A stretch of DNA of 13,247 nt from Phenylobacterium sp. CCH9-H3 (GCF_001557235.1 NZ_LSJI01000119.1:1-13247), one strand, 5' to 3'. Positions 1 to 6,883 are shown, counted from the stretch's first letter. The notes: generated by a model from the sequence alone, not told the origin. Program-made: numbers and translations.

Positions 1-88
1 GGCGGTTGGCCTCGTGCAACGTGTCGACGATCGCGGCAAGCTCCACCATGGGGGGACGCGGTGGTGACGTGAGGACGGCCACAAGCAT
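1..88 (-). CDS. N-terminal fragment of an unrecognised protein, cut by the window edge
   Basis: Reading the minus strand from the ATG at 88-86 gives 29 uninterrupted codons to the left edge, beginning MLVAVLTSPPRPPMVELAAI. A Shine-Dalgarno-like AAAGGAACG lies about 8 bases upstream (rev. complement of roughly 97-105), which is the main reason to believe the start. An inner ATG at codon 14 is an alternative start, but it has no ribosome binding site as good. Too little sequence is visible to name a family, and no signal peptide is apparent. The gene would be transcribed away from the signalling cluster on its right. This is a plausible gene start only. Confidence 0.45.
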   Translation of the reverse strand, partial: MLVAVLTSPPRPPMVELAAIVDTLHEANR

Positions 89-572
89 CTGGAGCGTTCC
101 TTTCGTGGCCCGAACGCGCCCCGCATGCTGACAGCACATGCGCCTGAAGTGGCGAGGCCGACTATGGTCCCAGGAGGGGGGTGTCGTCGAGGCTGATCCA
201 CGACCTCCAAGGCTGAGGACGCCCTGAAGCCGATCCGGGTCTGCGATCTCGAGGCGAGCGGCGCCGGGCATACGCCGCTTCGCCGGCGCGGCGGGGCGTA
301 AGGGACGCGGACCGGGTGGTGGCGACGGCCGGCGAACCGATCCCCGGCGCCGTCGCCGGGGTCACGGACGGCCACCGTCAGGCCACGGCGCGCGCCGGCC
401 CAGCCGCGGGGCCGGTCGACCGGCAGCCCCCTGGTCCGAGCCGGCGCCTGCGACGTCCCCGCCAACGGGACCGGGAAGCGGGTTCTGCGGCCCGATGTCG
501 CCAGCGCCTTGCGGCATCCGGCCGCACGTCGGCTTAAGTTCGGCGTAAGCATGGCTACTCATTTTGGGGCGG
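89..572. other. Intergenic stretch with no supported gene
   Basis: Several open frames cross this region on both strands (for example 316-537 plus and 362-562 minus). They are rich in Arg, Pro and Gly, have no ribosome binding site and match no family I know, so they look like products of high GC. It contains a perfect 8-bp hairpin at 342-361. The right end must hold the promoter of the 573-1805 gene, but no clear -35/-10 pair is visible. Confidence 0.4.
342..361. repeat. Perfect 8-bp inverted repeat (hairpin)
   Basis: CCCCGGCG (342-349), loop CCGT, CGCCGGGG (354-361) form a perfect GC-only stem. No T-run follows on either strand, so it is not a textbook intrinsic terminator. It lies in a stretch without a supported gene. 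Confidence 0.5.
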
Positions 573-1805
573 ATGTCGCGTCCCGAGTTTCAAGTGTCCG
601 AGGCCGGGGCCGCGACTCCCTCCGGGACCCTTGAACCCATTCTCCAGCCGGACGCCGCCGCGCAGCTGGAGCGGCTCGGCGTATCGGAGCTCATCCGGCA
701 GGGCAGCGTGCAGCTCATCGGACTTGCGCCGATACAGGCGCGGCTTGGCGATCGATGGGCCCGCAGAGCGCCGCAGGTCTGGACGCACTTCGCCACCGTG
801 CTGCGCAAGCAGCTCCCGCCGCACGATTTCGTTCTGCAGATCGACGATCTCCACTTCCTCATCGCCCAGACCCAGGAAAGGGGCGCCGCGGCGCAGGCCA
901 TATGCCTGCGGCTTGCGGGTGAGCTGATGGCGTTCTTCCTGGGGACGGCGTCGGACGAAGACATCCATGTGAAGATGGTGACCGCGGCCGGGAACGGACA
1001 TCTGACCTGTGAGCCCCTGGATGTCCGGGCCGCACGTGGCGCCCAGGCCCTGCCGCCGCCTCTGGCGCCAGCCCGGGCGGAGTCACCCCTCAAGCGGACC
1101 AGCTTTCCGCTGCTCACGCGACAGGGCCGACGTCTCAAGGTCATCGTGAGCCTCGAGCCCATGTGGGTGCTCCAGGATCGTCCGCGCGCCGTGGGGCACT
1201 ACGCAAGAACGACTTTGCAGGACGAGACCACCGAGCGTGAGGTAGGCGCGACCGCACGCAACCGGCTGCTCCCCGGCGAACTCCTCGATATCGACGTCGC
1301 GGTGCTGACCGAAGCCCTGTCGCTTCGCGCGGCCTCGCCACGGTCCTCCGGCGGGCTACTCGTGCCGATCTCCTATACGGCGATCTCGAACTCCAACGCC
1401 CGCTACCGGCTACTGCATGCCATCGAAAGCTTCAGCGCCACCGATCGGGGAAGCTTCGCCTGGGAACTGATGGATCTCGAGGAGGGGCTTCCCGCGAGCC
1501 GGCTGGCGGAGATGGTCGCGCTCATCCGGCCCTGGTGCCGAGGGGTCGTCTGCCGCGTGGGCGCAAGCCGGCACGCAGCGGAGCAGCTACGGAGCGCAGG
1601 AACCACCGCATCGGTGGCGTCCGGTGGGCTGCCATTCGGCTCGCGGTCGCTACGGCAACTGGAGCCCTTCCTGACCGCGCTTCGGCGCACCGTTCCGGCC
1701 GTGCTGCTGCACGACGTGCCGCCCCACCTGTCAAACGCCGCGGGAGCCTCCGGTGCGAGCCACGCCACCTTCGGACAAGCCGTGATCGGCTACGTCGATG
1801 ACTGA
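573..1805 (+). CDS. Unrecognised 410-residue protein, first gene of the kinase cluster
   Basis: I do not recognise this family with confidence. The ATG at 573 gives 410 residues. A TTG three codons upstream (564) is also open, but neither start has a good ribosome binding site. There is no signal peptide and no membrane segment, so it is probably cytoplasmic. Residues about 68-125 (LRKQLPPHDFVLQIDDLHFL and the helical stretch after it) faintly recall the core of a degenerate GGDEF domain without the GGDEF residues. Residues about 265-400 have alternating strands and helices that could be a degenerate EAL-like or other alpha/beta fold. Both readings are weak inference. The middle, about 150-180, is Pro/Ala-rich and looks like a linker. 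The last 8 bases overlap the start of the histidine kinase gene, implying translational coupling and a shared signalling role. Confidence 0.7.
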   Translation: MSRPEFQVSEAGAATPSGTLEPILQPDAAAQLERLGVSELIRQGSVQLIGLAPIQARLGDRWARRAPQVWTHFATVLRKQLPPHDFVLQIDDLHFLIAQTQERGAAAQAICLRLAGELMAFFLGTASDEDIHVKMVTAAGNGHLTCEPLDVRAARGAQALPPPLAPARAESPLKRTSFPLLTRQGRRLKVIVSLEPMWVLQDRPRAVGHYARTTLQDETTEREVGATARNRLLPGELLDIDVAVLTEALSLRAASPRSSGGLLVPISYTAISNSNARYRLLHAIESFSATDRGSFAWELMDLEEGLPASRLAEMVALIRPWCRGVVCRVGASRHAAEQLRSAGTTASVASGGLPFGSRSLRQLEPFLTALRRTVPAVLLHDVPPHLSNAAGASGASHATFGQAVIGYVDD

Positions 1806-3285
1806 TCGCTTCGCCGCCCTGGACCTGTCGCCGAACGCCTACGCGGTGGTCGACGCCGACCTGCGGATGGTCTGGGTCAACAACGCCCTGGCGCGGCAGG
1901 CCGACGTGCCGCGCGATCAACTGATCGGGCGGAGGGTCTTCGACGGCATTCCCGCGTACAACGAGCCGCAGAACTTGGCCGCCCGCGAACTGGTGCGGCG
2001 ATCGGTGGCCAAGGCCCTGGCGACGGGAGAGACCGACCGCACGCCGCTCTACGCCTTCGATCCGCAGGGCGGCGCGCAGGTCTTCCTGACTGTCAGCCAC
2101 ACGCCCATCGCGGATGAGGATGGCCAGGTCCGCTCGGTCCTCGCGCACGTCGTCGAGGCCACCGATGTGGTGCGGCTCCAGACAGAAGGCTACGACGCCG
2201 CGAGGCCGCCCGCGTCACTGCCGGAGGTGGCCTCCTACATCGTCTCCAGCGCGCTCAATACCCAGGCGGCCAATCGCACGCTCATGGCCGAAACCGAGCG
2301 GCTCAGGCAGATGTTCGAGCAGGCGCCTGGATTCATGGCCTTGCTCGTCGGCCCCGACCATACCTTCGCGCTCGTCAATGCGGCCTACCGGCGGCTGGTC
2401 GGAAATCGCGAACTGATCGGACGACCGGCGCGCGATGGCGTGGCCGACATCTACGATCAGGGCTACGGCGAGATTCTCGACCAGGTCCGCCGCACCGGGG
2501 AGGCCTTCGTCGGCTCCGAGATGAGCCTCGTGACGCACCAGGACAGCGTCGAGCCGCTCCACAAGTACGTGGACTTCGTGTTCCAGCCGCTGATTGATGA
2601 AGCCGGAGAGGTGTTTGGCATCTTCCTGCAGGGGCAGGAGGTGACGGAGCGGGTCAACGCCGCGCGCACGCAGAACCTCCTCGTGCGCGAGCTGCGCCAC
2701 CGCGTGAAGAACACCCTCGCAACGGTGCGGGCCATCGCCACGAGGACCGCGCGGACCGCCGAAACCCCCGAGTCCTTCATCAAGGCCCTCGAAACCCGCC
2801 TGATCGCGCTTTCGACGGCCCACGAGCTGCTGACCCAGGGCCGATGGGAGCGCGTGCCGCTGCGCGATCTCGTCGAGGGCGAACTGCGCCCGTTCGATCT
2901 GTCGCGGATCAGCATCGAAGGCCCGGATGCCTGCCTGCCGGCGCGCGTGGCGATGCCCATGGGCCTGGCGGTCCACGAACTGGCGACCAACGCGGCTAAA
3001 CATGGCGCGCTCTCGGTGAGCGCGGGCTCGGTCGACATCGCCTGGTGGGTCATCGAGTCAGGGCCGAGCCGATCGCTTCGCTTCACCTGGATTGAGCGCG
3101 GCGGCCCGCCGGTCACGATACCCGAGCGTCGCGGCTTTGGAACCGAGATCCTGGACGGGCTGATGCGTCGCGGCGCCGAACCGGTCCTGGACTATGCCCG
3201 GGAGGGTCTGCGCTGCACGCTCGATATCCCCCTCGACGACCTCCCCAACGTCCACCCCGCCCAAAGGGCTCGAGATGCCGACTAG
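1798..3285 (+). CDS. PAS-PAS sensor histidine kinase, HWE family
   Basis: A 495-residue soluble sensor kinase with no transmembrane segment. Two PAS-like domains are visible, at about residues 5-125 (AVVDADLRMVWVNNA start) and about 168-285, followed by a helical transmitter. The phosphoacceptor is His301 in the H-box RELRHRVKN. The ATP-binding domain has the N-box HELATNAAKHGAL (393-405) and a glycine-rich GFGTEIL (446-452). The His at the head of the N-box and Trp-Ile-Glu (431-433) are the hallmarks of the HWE subfamily, common in Alphaproteobacteria, which feeds single-domain or PhyR-like regulators. The ligand or light signal cannot be read from the sequence; I see no LOV-type GXNCRFLQ motif. 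The ATG overlaps the previous gene by 8 bases, and the stop overlaps the next response regulator by 11 bases, so the three genes are probably co-translated. Confidence 0.92.
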   Translation: MTDRFAALDLSPNAYAVVDADLRMVWVNNALARQADVPRDQLIGRRVFDGIPAYNEPQNLAARELVRRSVAKALATGETDRTPLYAFDPQGGAQVFLTVSHTPIADEDGQVRSVLAHVVEATDVVRLQTEGYDAARPPASLPEVASYIVSSALNTQAANRTLMAETERLRQMFEQAPGFMALLVGPDHTFALVNAAYRRLVGNRELIGRPARDGVADIYDQGYGEILDQVRRTGEAFVGSEMSLVTHQDSVEPLHKYVDFVFQPLIDEAGEVFGIFLQGQEVTERVNAARTQNLLVRELRHRVKNTLATVRAIATRTARTAETPESFIKALETRLIALSTAHELLTQGRWERVPLRDLVEGELRPFDLSRISIEGPDACLPARVAMPMGLAVHELATNAAKHGALSVSAGSVDIAWWVIESGPSRSLRFTWIERGGPPVTIPERRGFGTEILDGLMRRGAEPVLDYAREGLRCTLDIPLDDLPNVHPAQRARDAD

Positions 3286-3691
3286 CCTTTCCACAGGTTC
3301 GCAAGCCGCCGCCTTCAAGGTCTTGAAGGTCCTGATCGTGGAGGACGAGATGTTCGTCAGCTGGGGGCTTGAAGCCGCCCTCGCGGAACGTGGGCACCAT
3401 GTCTGCGCCATCGCCCAATCGGCCGAGGAAGCCCTGCGCCTGGCCGAGATCCATCGCCCCGACCTGATCTTCATGGATATCGGCCTCCTGGGACCCGGGA
3501 ACGGCCTGGAGGTCGCCGAACAGATCCTGGCGCGCCATCCGACCCGCATCGCCTTCTCCAGCGCGTGGAACGACCCCGCGACCCAGGCGGCGATCGAGCG
3601 CCTGTCCGCCTATGCCAATATCCCCAAGCCTTGTCGCGAGGCCGACCTCCTGGCGGTCGCCGAGCGGGCGCTCCTTGAAATCACGGCCTAG
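3275..3691 (+). CDS. Single-domain response regulator (CheY-like receiver)
   Basis: A 138-residue receiver with no output domain. The acidic pocket is Glu23-Asp24 in VLIVEDE, the phosphoacceptor is Asp68 in DLIFMDI, the switch Ser is Ser95 or Ser96, and the conserved Lys is Lys118 in the IPKPC segment. The ATG at 3275 was chosen because AAAGGG lies 8-13 bases upstream and the receiver begins properly after it. A longer in-frame start at 3194 would add 27 low-complexity residues from inside the kinase gene. It overlaps the kinase stop by 11 bases and is most likely its direct phosphorylation partner. Lacking an effector domain, it probably acts by protein binding or as a phosphate shuttle or sink. 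Confidence 0.9.
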   Translation: MPTSLSTGSQAAAFKVLKVLIVEDEMFVSWGLEAALAERGHHVCAIAQSAEEALRLAEIHRPDLIFMDIGLLGPGNGLEVAEQILARHPTRIAFSSAWNDPATQAAIERLSAYANIPKPCREADLLAVAERALLEITA

Positions 3692-3713
3692 CCGAGCCCG
3701 AAAGGCCGTCGGC

Positions 3714-3725
3714 GACCGTACGGTC
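3714..3725. repeat. 12-bp perfect palindrome between convergent genes
   Basis: GACCGTACGGTC is a perfect palindrome in the 56-bp gap between two convergent response regulator genes. It could be part of a bidirectional transcription end or a protein-binding site. There is no flanking T-run, so its role is unclear. Confidence 0.4.
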
Positions 3726-3747
3726 TGTCCTCGAGGCTGCTCGAACT

Positions 3748-4130
3748 TCAGTCGGTGGTATTGAGCAGGTTCGCAACGGCCACGCCAAGCTGGGACGGCG
3801 CGAATGGCTTGGTCAGGATGGCGCTCCGCGGAACGCCGCGAACGCTCCATTCATGGGCGCTGTCTCCCGTAATATAGACCACCGCGACATCCGAATGGAG
3901 CTCACGCGCCCGAGTGGCGACCTCCCAACCCGTCGGCGGCCCGCCGAAGTTCACGTCGGTGACCAGCGCGACGAAACCGCCCTCGGCTTCCAGTTCGTTC
4001 AGCGCGTGGCTGCCCGACCCTACGGCGACGACCTCATATCCCGCCCCTTCAAGGCTCTCCTGCGCGAGGTCGCGGACCAGGACCTCGTGTCCGCGAGCAG
4101 CACGCGCGGCCGTTCCACCGACGTATTCAT
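3748..4130 (-). pseudogene. Response regulator receiver gene with an apparent N-terminal frameshift
   Basis: The minus strand encodes a receiver domain: phosphoacceptor Asp in ALVTDVNFGG, switch Thr in VYITGDS and Lys in ILTKPF are all present. The natural start, ATG 4130, reads MNTSVERPRVLLAD and then leaves the receiver frame. The rest (EVLVRDLAQESLEGAGYEVV onward) lies in another frame that opens from a GTG at 4140 with an unlike N-terminus. Adding one G between 4088 and 4089 (minus-strand GAC-G-AC) joins the two as RVLLADDEVLVRDL, a normal beta-1 strand with its acidic pair. As written, no single frame carries both the acidic pocket and Asp62. It is either a recent pseudogene or a sequencing error. 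It converges on the kinase/regulator operon and may have been a second partner of that kinase. Confidence 0.8.
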
Positions 4131-4573
4131 CGTGCCCCACATCGTTGAATGTCGCTTAGCCGACATCCCGAGAACGTTCGGCCACGCAAGGGTTTCCAAT
4201 CGGGAACGCAGTTTGGGCTTCAGCGAGACCCGTCGCGCCAGCCCGAGCAAAGACGGGCCCGCGGACGGCCTCTGATTTCGTCCAAAGATCAAGCCTGATT
4301 GGAGGTCGCAGCCGGTTGAGCTGGGTGGCGTTCAAGCCTTCGAGGCGACATGGAAGCAGGCCCATTCCTCGACCTTCGCCTTGCTCGACCGCATGCGAAC
4401 ATCTCCGACCCTCCGCTGGCAGCTTGGATGGGCGTTCACAGCGTCGGCTCGCGACTGTCGCGCTCCGGGGCGCCGCCAACGCGTGCTCCTGGCGCACATC
4501 GGAGATCGGCCGGATGGGGCCGCGGTTTTATCCTGGTGCTCTCTACCACGCGCGTGAATGCGAAGGTCCGTCG

Positions 4574-4596
4574 TTCGAGTCCTCGTTGCTCCGCCA
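4574..4596 (+). other. tRNA 3'-end-like sequence (T-loop to CCA), possible att-site remnant
   Basis: TTCGAGT at 4574-4580 matches a tRNA T-loop, followed by CCTCG (3' half of a T-stem), a seven-base acceptor strand, a discriminator G and CCA at 4594-4596. The bases before the loop do not pair with the T-stem half (only about 3 of 5 pairs), no anticodon arm folds at the right distance, and no matching 5' acceptor strand (GGAGCAA) is present. So this is not an intact tRNA. Only the 3' part is tRNA-like, as left by elements that integrate into tRNA genes. Chance resemblance is possible. Confidence 0.3.
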
Positions 4597-4699
4597 AAGC
4601 GGCGGCGGACGGCAAGGACGCATAGTGGGCGGCGGCTCCCCCCAGGTGTGCGATCGAAACCTGTGGATGGCTTGTCCGCTACAGTCGCTAGAAGGCGAA

Positions 4700-4760
4700 G
4701 TCCTGGCGCATCCAGGACGCTCCCGCTAACGCGCAATCCACCAAGGCTTCACGCGGGAGC
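4700..4760. repeat. Nested inverted repeats
   Basis: GTCCTGG (4700-4706) and CCAGGAC (4712-4718) form a perfect 7-bp hairpin with a 5-base loop. Directly after it, GCTCCCGC (4719-4726) is matched by GCGGGAGC (4753-4760), a perfect 8-bp inverted repeat with a 26-base spacer. Both lie in the gene-free stretch left of the metal island, so they may be structured RNA, the end of a mobile element or a terminator remnant. Confidence 0.4.
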
Positions 4761-4967
4761 TTGCCAGTTGGCCGTCGTCAGCCAGGTCATCCGCGGCTGC
4801 CAGGATCGGACTTGGCAGTACCGAAGAACTTCGCGCTGCGACTGAACGCCAGCCGTTCCACGCCGATGTCAGCTGACCGGCGCACGGGTGCTGCGGTGAG
4901 GGGCCTGCGGCATCGAGTCTGTCGAGGCTGCGCCTTCCACCGATGGGCGCGTCAAGCGTGGCCGCGT

Positions 4968-4983
4968 ACGTCTGCTCAGACGT
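4968..4983 (-). repeat. Palindrome across the DUF411 stop codon
   Basis: ACGTCTGCTCAGACGT is a 7-bp inverted repeat with a two-base centre that contains the TGA of the DUF411 gene (minus strand). It could help end transcription, but the stem is short and no T-run follows. Confidence 0.3.
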
Positions 4984-5446
4984 GGCGGGCGAAGACCCGG
5001 GTGCGTCCGCTCCGGTCAAGCAGCAGCAGGGTGTCGTAGGGCTCCTTGTCACCCTGCGGTGTTTCCATTCCGGGCGAGCCGATCGGCATGCCGGGCACGA
5101 CCAGGCCCAGCGCCTTCGGCTTCTCCATGAGCAGGCGCCGCACATCGGCCGGCGGGACATGCCCTTCGACGACGTAACCGCCGACGACGCCGGTGTGGCA
5201 GGACGACAACCGGAAGGGCACACCGTAGCGCTCGCGCACCGGCGCCAAGTCCTCCACCTCCACCACCTGGGGCCGGAAGCCGGCGCGCGTCAGGTGGGTC
5301 ACCCAGCCGCGGCAGCACCCGCACCAGGGCGTCTTGTAGACCGTGATCTCGGCGGGCGCGGCCTGGGCGCAACCGGCGGCGAGCAGCAGGGCGGGCAGGC
5401 TGCCGAGGAGGGCGCGGCGGGCAAGAAGGCGGGAAAGGGTGGTCAT
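4976..5446 (-). CDS. DUF411 family metal-associated protein, probable lipoprotein
   Basis: A 156-residue exported protein of the DUF411 family, often found beside copper and other metal resistance genes; its biochemical role is unsettled. The N-terminus is a signal peptide with twin arginines (R10-R11), a hydrophobic core and a lipobox-like LAAGC ending at Cys26, so it may be lipid-anchored. The family signature follows as YKTPWCGCCRGW, with Cys42, Cys44 and Cys45, then a further Cys in LSSCHTGVV and the motif VPGMPIGSPGME. The ATG at 5446 was chosen because it sits right at the signal peptide; an upstream in-frame start would add 35 odd residues. There is no Shine-Dalgarno sequence. The predicted ECF-type -10 lies only about 10 bases upstream, so the mRNA may be nearly leaderless. 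It diverges from the cnrYXH-like genes and shares their promoter region. Confidence 0.88.
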   Translation of the reverse strand: MTTLSRLLARRALLGSLPALLLAAGCAQAAPAEITVYKTPWCGCCRGWVTHLTRAGFRPQVVEVEDLAPVRERYGVPFRLSSCHTGVVGGYVVEGHVPPADVRRLLMEKPKALGLVVPGMPIGSPGMETPQGDKEPYDTLLLLDRSGRTRVFARHV

Positions 5447-5455
5447 CGTCAGAGG

Positions 5456-5482
5456 ATACGCGTGCGGTCGCGGCACCCCTCG
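5456..5482 (-). promoter_or_regulatory. Predicted ECF-sigma promoter of the DUF411 gene
   Basis: On the minus strand CGAGGG (5482-5477) is followed after 15 bases by GCGTAT (5461-5456). The same blocks at the same spacing occur at 5485-5511, 6857-6883 and 10575-10601. Read as -35 and -10, they would start RNA within a few bases of the ATG at 5446, which fits the missing ribosome binding site. That the local sigma factor uses it is inference. Confidence 0.6.
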
Positions 5483-5484
5483 GA

Positions 5485-5511
5485 TGAGGGCTCGCCGGAT
5501 GTTATGCGTAT
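5485..5511 (+). promoter_or_regulatory. Predicted ECF-sigma promoter of the cnrYXH-like operon (autoregulation)
   Basis: TGAGGG (5485-5490), 15 bases, GCGTAT (5506-5511). It is the mirror image of the minus-strand promoter at 5482-5456, with only two bases between the two -35 blocks. A start near 5518 would leave a leader of about 25 bases containing the GAGG ribosome binding site at 5534-5537. Self-activation is usual for ECF operons. TATACT at 5509-5514 could instead be a sigma-70 -10, but no -35 fits it. Confidence 0.62.
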
Positions 5512-5543
5512 ACTTGGCGATTGAAACTCTCTGAGGCGACTGC

Positions 5544-5834
5544 GTGGACAACCGGCTCGACAGGACGCTGGCCAGCCTGAAGGCGGAACCGCTCGACCGG
5601 CGACTCGATCAGCTCGAGCCCGCGGTCTGGGCGCGCATCGAGGCGGCGCGGCAGGGGCGCGACGCCGCCTCGCTGTTCCTGCCGGTGCGCGCGGCGGCCG
5701 TGGTCGCGGCTCTGGCCTTCGGTGTGGCCCTGGGCGGCGTCGGCGCCGGTGAGGCGCGCGCCGAGCGCCAGGAGGTGGCGGTGTTCTCGGTGGACGCCCG
5801 CTTAGCTCCTTCGACCCTGCTCGAAGGCCGTTGA
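5544..5834 (+). CDS. Small one-helix membrane protein, CnrY-like anti-sigma candidate
   Basis: A 96-residue protein. Residues 1-45 are charged and helical, 47-67 form one hydrophobic membrane segment and 68-96 a short tail that would be periplasmic. That is the size and layout of CnrY, the single-pass anti-sigma factor that holds CnrH at the membrane until CnrX senses metal. I see no clear residue-level identity to CnrY, so the call rests on architecture and on gene order (small membrane protein, sensor, sigma factor). The start is GTG at 5544 with GAGG six bases upstream. The stop overlaps the ATG of the sensor gene by one base (TGATG), which implies coupled translation. Confidence 0.65.
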   Translation: MDNRLDRTLASLKAEPLDRRLDQLEPAVWARIEAARQGRDAASLFLPVRAAAVVAALAFGVALGGVGAGEARAERQEVAVFSVDARLAPSTLLEGR

Positions 5835-6274
5835 TGCGCATCTTCGGTCGTGGGCTGGCGCTCACCCTCATCCTGGCCGTGCTGGCGGGCGCGCTGGGCA
5901 GCTGGATCGGCGCGCGCTACCTGGCGCAGGCGCAGAAGCCGCCGTCGCTCCACGTCTTCGTCCACGAAGAACTGGAGCTGTCGCCGGCGCAGGAGGAGCG
6001 GCTCGACAGGCTGGAGGCGGACTTCGCTGTCCGGCGGCGAGCACGTGAGGCGCAGCTTCGCGCCGCGAACGCCGAACTGGCCGCGGCCATCCAGGCGCGC
6101 CACGAATACTCGCCGGAGGTCCAGGCCGCCGTCGAGCGCTTCCACCACGCCATGGGCGAGCTCCAGAAGGAGACGATCCTGCATGTCCTGAGCATGCGGA
6201 AGGTCCTGACCCCGGACCAGGCGGCCAAGTTCGACCGACGCATCGCCGAGGCGCTGACCGAAGAGACCCCGTGA
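5834..6274 (+). CDS. CnrX-like periplasmic heavy-metal sensor
   Basis: A 146-residue protein with one N-terminal membrane anchor (about residues 7-27) and a helical periplasmic domain of the CnrX/NccX/ZraP type. In CnrX of Cupriavidus metallidurans the Co/Ni site is His42, His46, Glu63, His119 and Met123. Here His40, His44 (LHVFVHEEL), Glu61, His117 and Met121 (TILHVLSM) have exactly the same spacing, shifted by two. The complete ligand set argues for direct metal binding. Which metal is open: the neighbours are copper genes, but these ligands bind Co or Ni in CnrX. The start is ATG 5834 (TGATG overlap); a TTG one codon upstream is possible. Its last four bases overlap the GTG of the sigma gene. 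Binding presumably alters the small membrane protein and frees the sigma factor. Confidence 0.85.
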   Translation: MRIFGRGLALTLILAVLAGALGSWIGARYLAQAQKPPSLHVFVHEELELSPAQEERLDRLEADFAVRRRAREAQLRAANAELAAAIQARHEYSPEVQAAVERFHHAMGELQKETILHVLSMRKVLTPDQAAKFDRRIAEALTEETP

Positions 6275-6843
6275 CACCGCCCGCTGAGGACAGCGACGCC
6301 GACCTGGTCGGCCGGGCGCTGGGCGGAGACGACCACGCCTTCACCCTGCTGATGCGCCGCCACAAGGCAGGCCTCTACCGCTTCGTGCGCCGTTACGTCG
6401 GCGATGCCGACGCCGCCGTCGAGGTCGTGCAGGAGAGCTTCGTGGCGGCTTGGCGCGCCCTGCGACGTTTCGACGGCCGCCGGCCGTTCCCGGTCTGGCT
6501 CCGAGCCATCGCTCTCAACAAGTGCCGCGACCGGGGGCGCCGCCAGCTCGTGCGACGGCTGGCGTTCGGGGACAAGGACGCGGAGTCCGCGGAGGCCCAG
6601 CGGCAGGCCGATCCGACGCCGGACAGCGAGGCCCAGCTTGTCGACAGGCAGCGGCGTGCGGCGCTTTACCGGGCCCTGTCCCGCCTGCCCGGTAAGCTGA
6701 AGGAGCCGCTGCTGCTCACCTACTTCGAGGACCTGTCGCAGCAGGAGGCGGCCGACATCCTGGGCGTCAGCGTCAAGACGATCGAGACCCGCGTGTACCG
6801 CGCCCGCCAGCGGCTGGCCGAGCTCATCGGCGAGGACGAATAA
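6271..6843 (+). CDS. ECF sigma factor, CnrH-like
   Basis: A 190-residue extracytoplasmic-function sigma factor with the usual two domains. Sigma region 2 is at about residues 24-90 (RRYVGDADAAVEVVQESFVA and the WLRAIALNKCRD stretch), and region 4 is at about 130-184 with the helix-turn-helix DLSQQEAADILGVSVKTIET. Region 1.1 and region 3 are absent, as expected. It starts at GTG 6271 inside the sensor's last codons (GTGA overlap). Gene order Y-X-H matches the cnr operon, so its activity is probably held by the small membrane protein and released by the sensor. Its likely targets are the four YGAGGG-15-GCGTAT elements around this island, including its own operon and copA; this is inferred from position and repetition only. 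Confidence 0.93.
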   Translation: MTPPAEDSDADLVGRALGGDDHAFTLLMRRHKAGLYRFVRRYVGDADAAVEVVQESFVAAWRALRRFDGRRPFPVWLRAIALNKCRDRGRRQLVRRLAFGDKDAESAEAQRQADPTPDSEAQLVDRQRRAALYRALSRLPGKLKEPLLLTYFEDLSQQEAADILGVSVKTIETRVYRARQRLAELIGEDE

Positions 6844-6856
6844 AACGTGGGTCGGC

Positions 6857-6883
6857 TGAGGGGACCACGCGCCCGGCGCGTAT
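6857..6883 (+). promoter_or_regulatory. Predicted ECF-sigma promoter of the copA operon
   Basis: TGAGGG (6857-6862), 15 bases, GCGTAT (6878-6883), 14 bases after the sigma gene stop. The spacing equals that of the other three elements. A start near 6890 would leave a leader of about 75 bases holding the CueR-like site and the AGGA ribosome binding site at 6954-6957. Confidence 0.62.

Larger units (their letters stand above)
4141..4975. other. 835-bp region without a supported gene
   Basis: Open frames at 4156-4497 and 4332-4736 (minus) and 4316-4729 (plus) lack ribosome binding sites, have Arg/Ser-rich low-complexity composition and match no family I recognise. One of them reads through a tRNA-like 3' end, a common source of spurious proteins. 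Visible structure is limited to that tRNA-like segment (4574-4596) and inverted repeats at 4700-4760. The region separates the signalling cluster from the metal island and may be an old insertion junction. Confidence 0.45.

Noticed and set aside
4501..4596. A complete tRNA gene
   Set aside because: The T-stem does not pair, no anticodon stem forms at the right place and no 5' acceptor strand is found; only the 3' end is tRNA-like.
4332..4736. 134-codon minus-strand frame
   Set aside because: It reads through the tRNA-like segment (GGATRTRTTDLRIH), a known kind of spurious protein, and has no ribosome binding site.
5477..5490. CCCTC-GGAT-GAGGG as a terminator or RNA hairpin
   Set aside because: Its arms are better explained as the two -35 blocks of divergent promoters, since each has GCGTAT at the same 15-bp distance.
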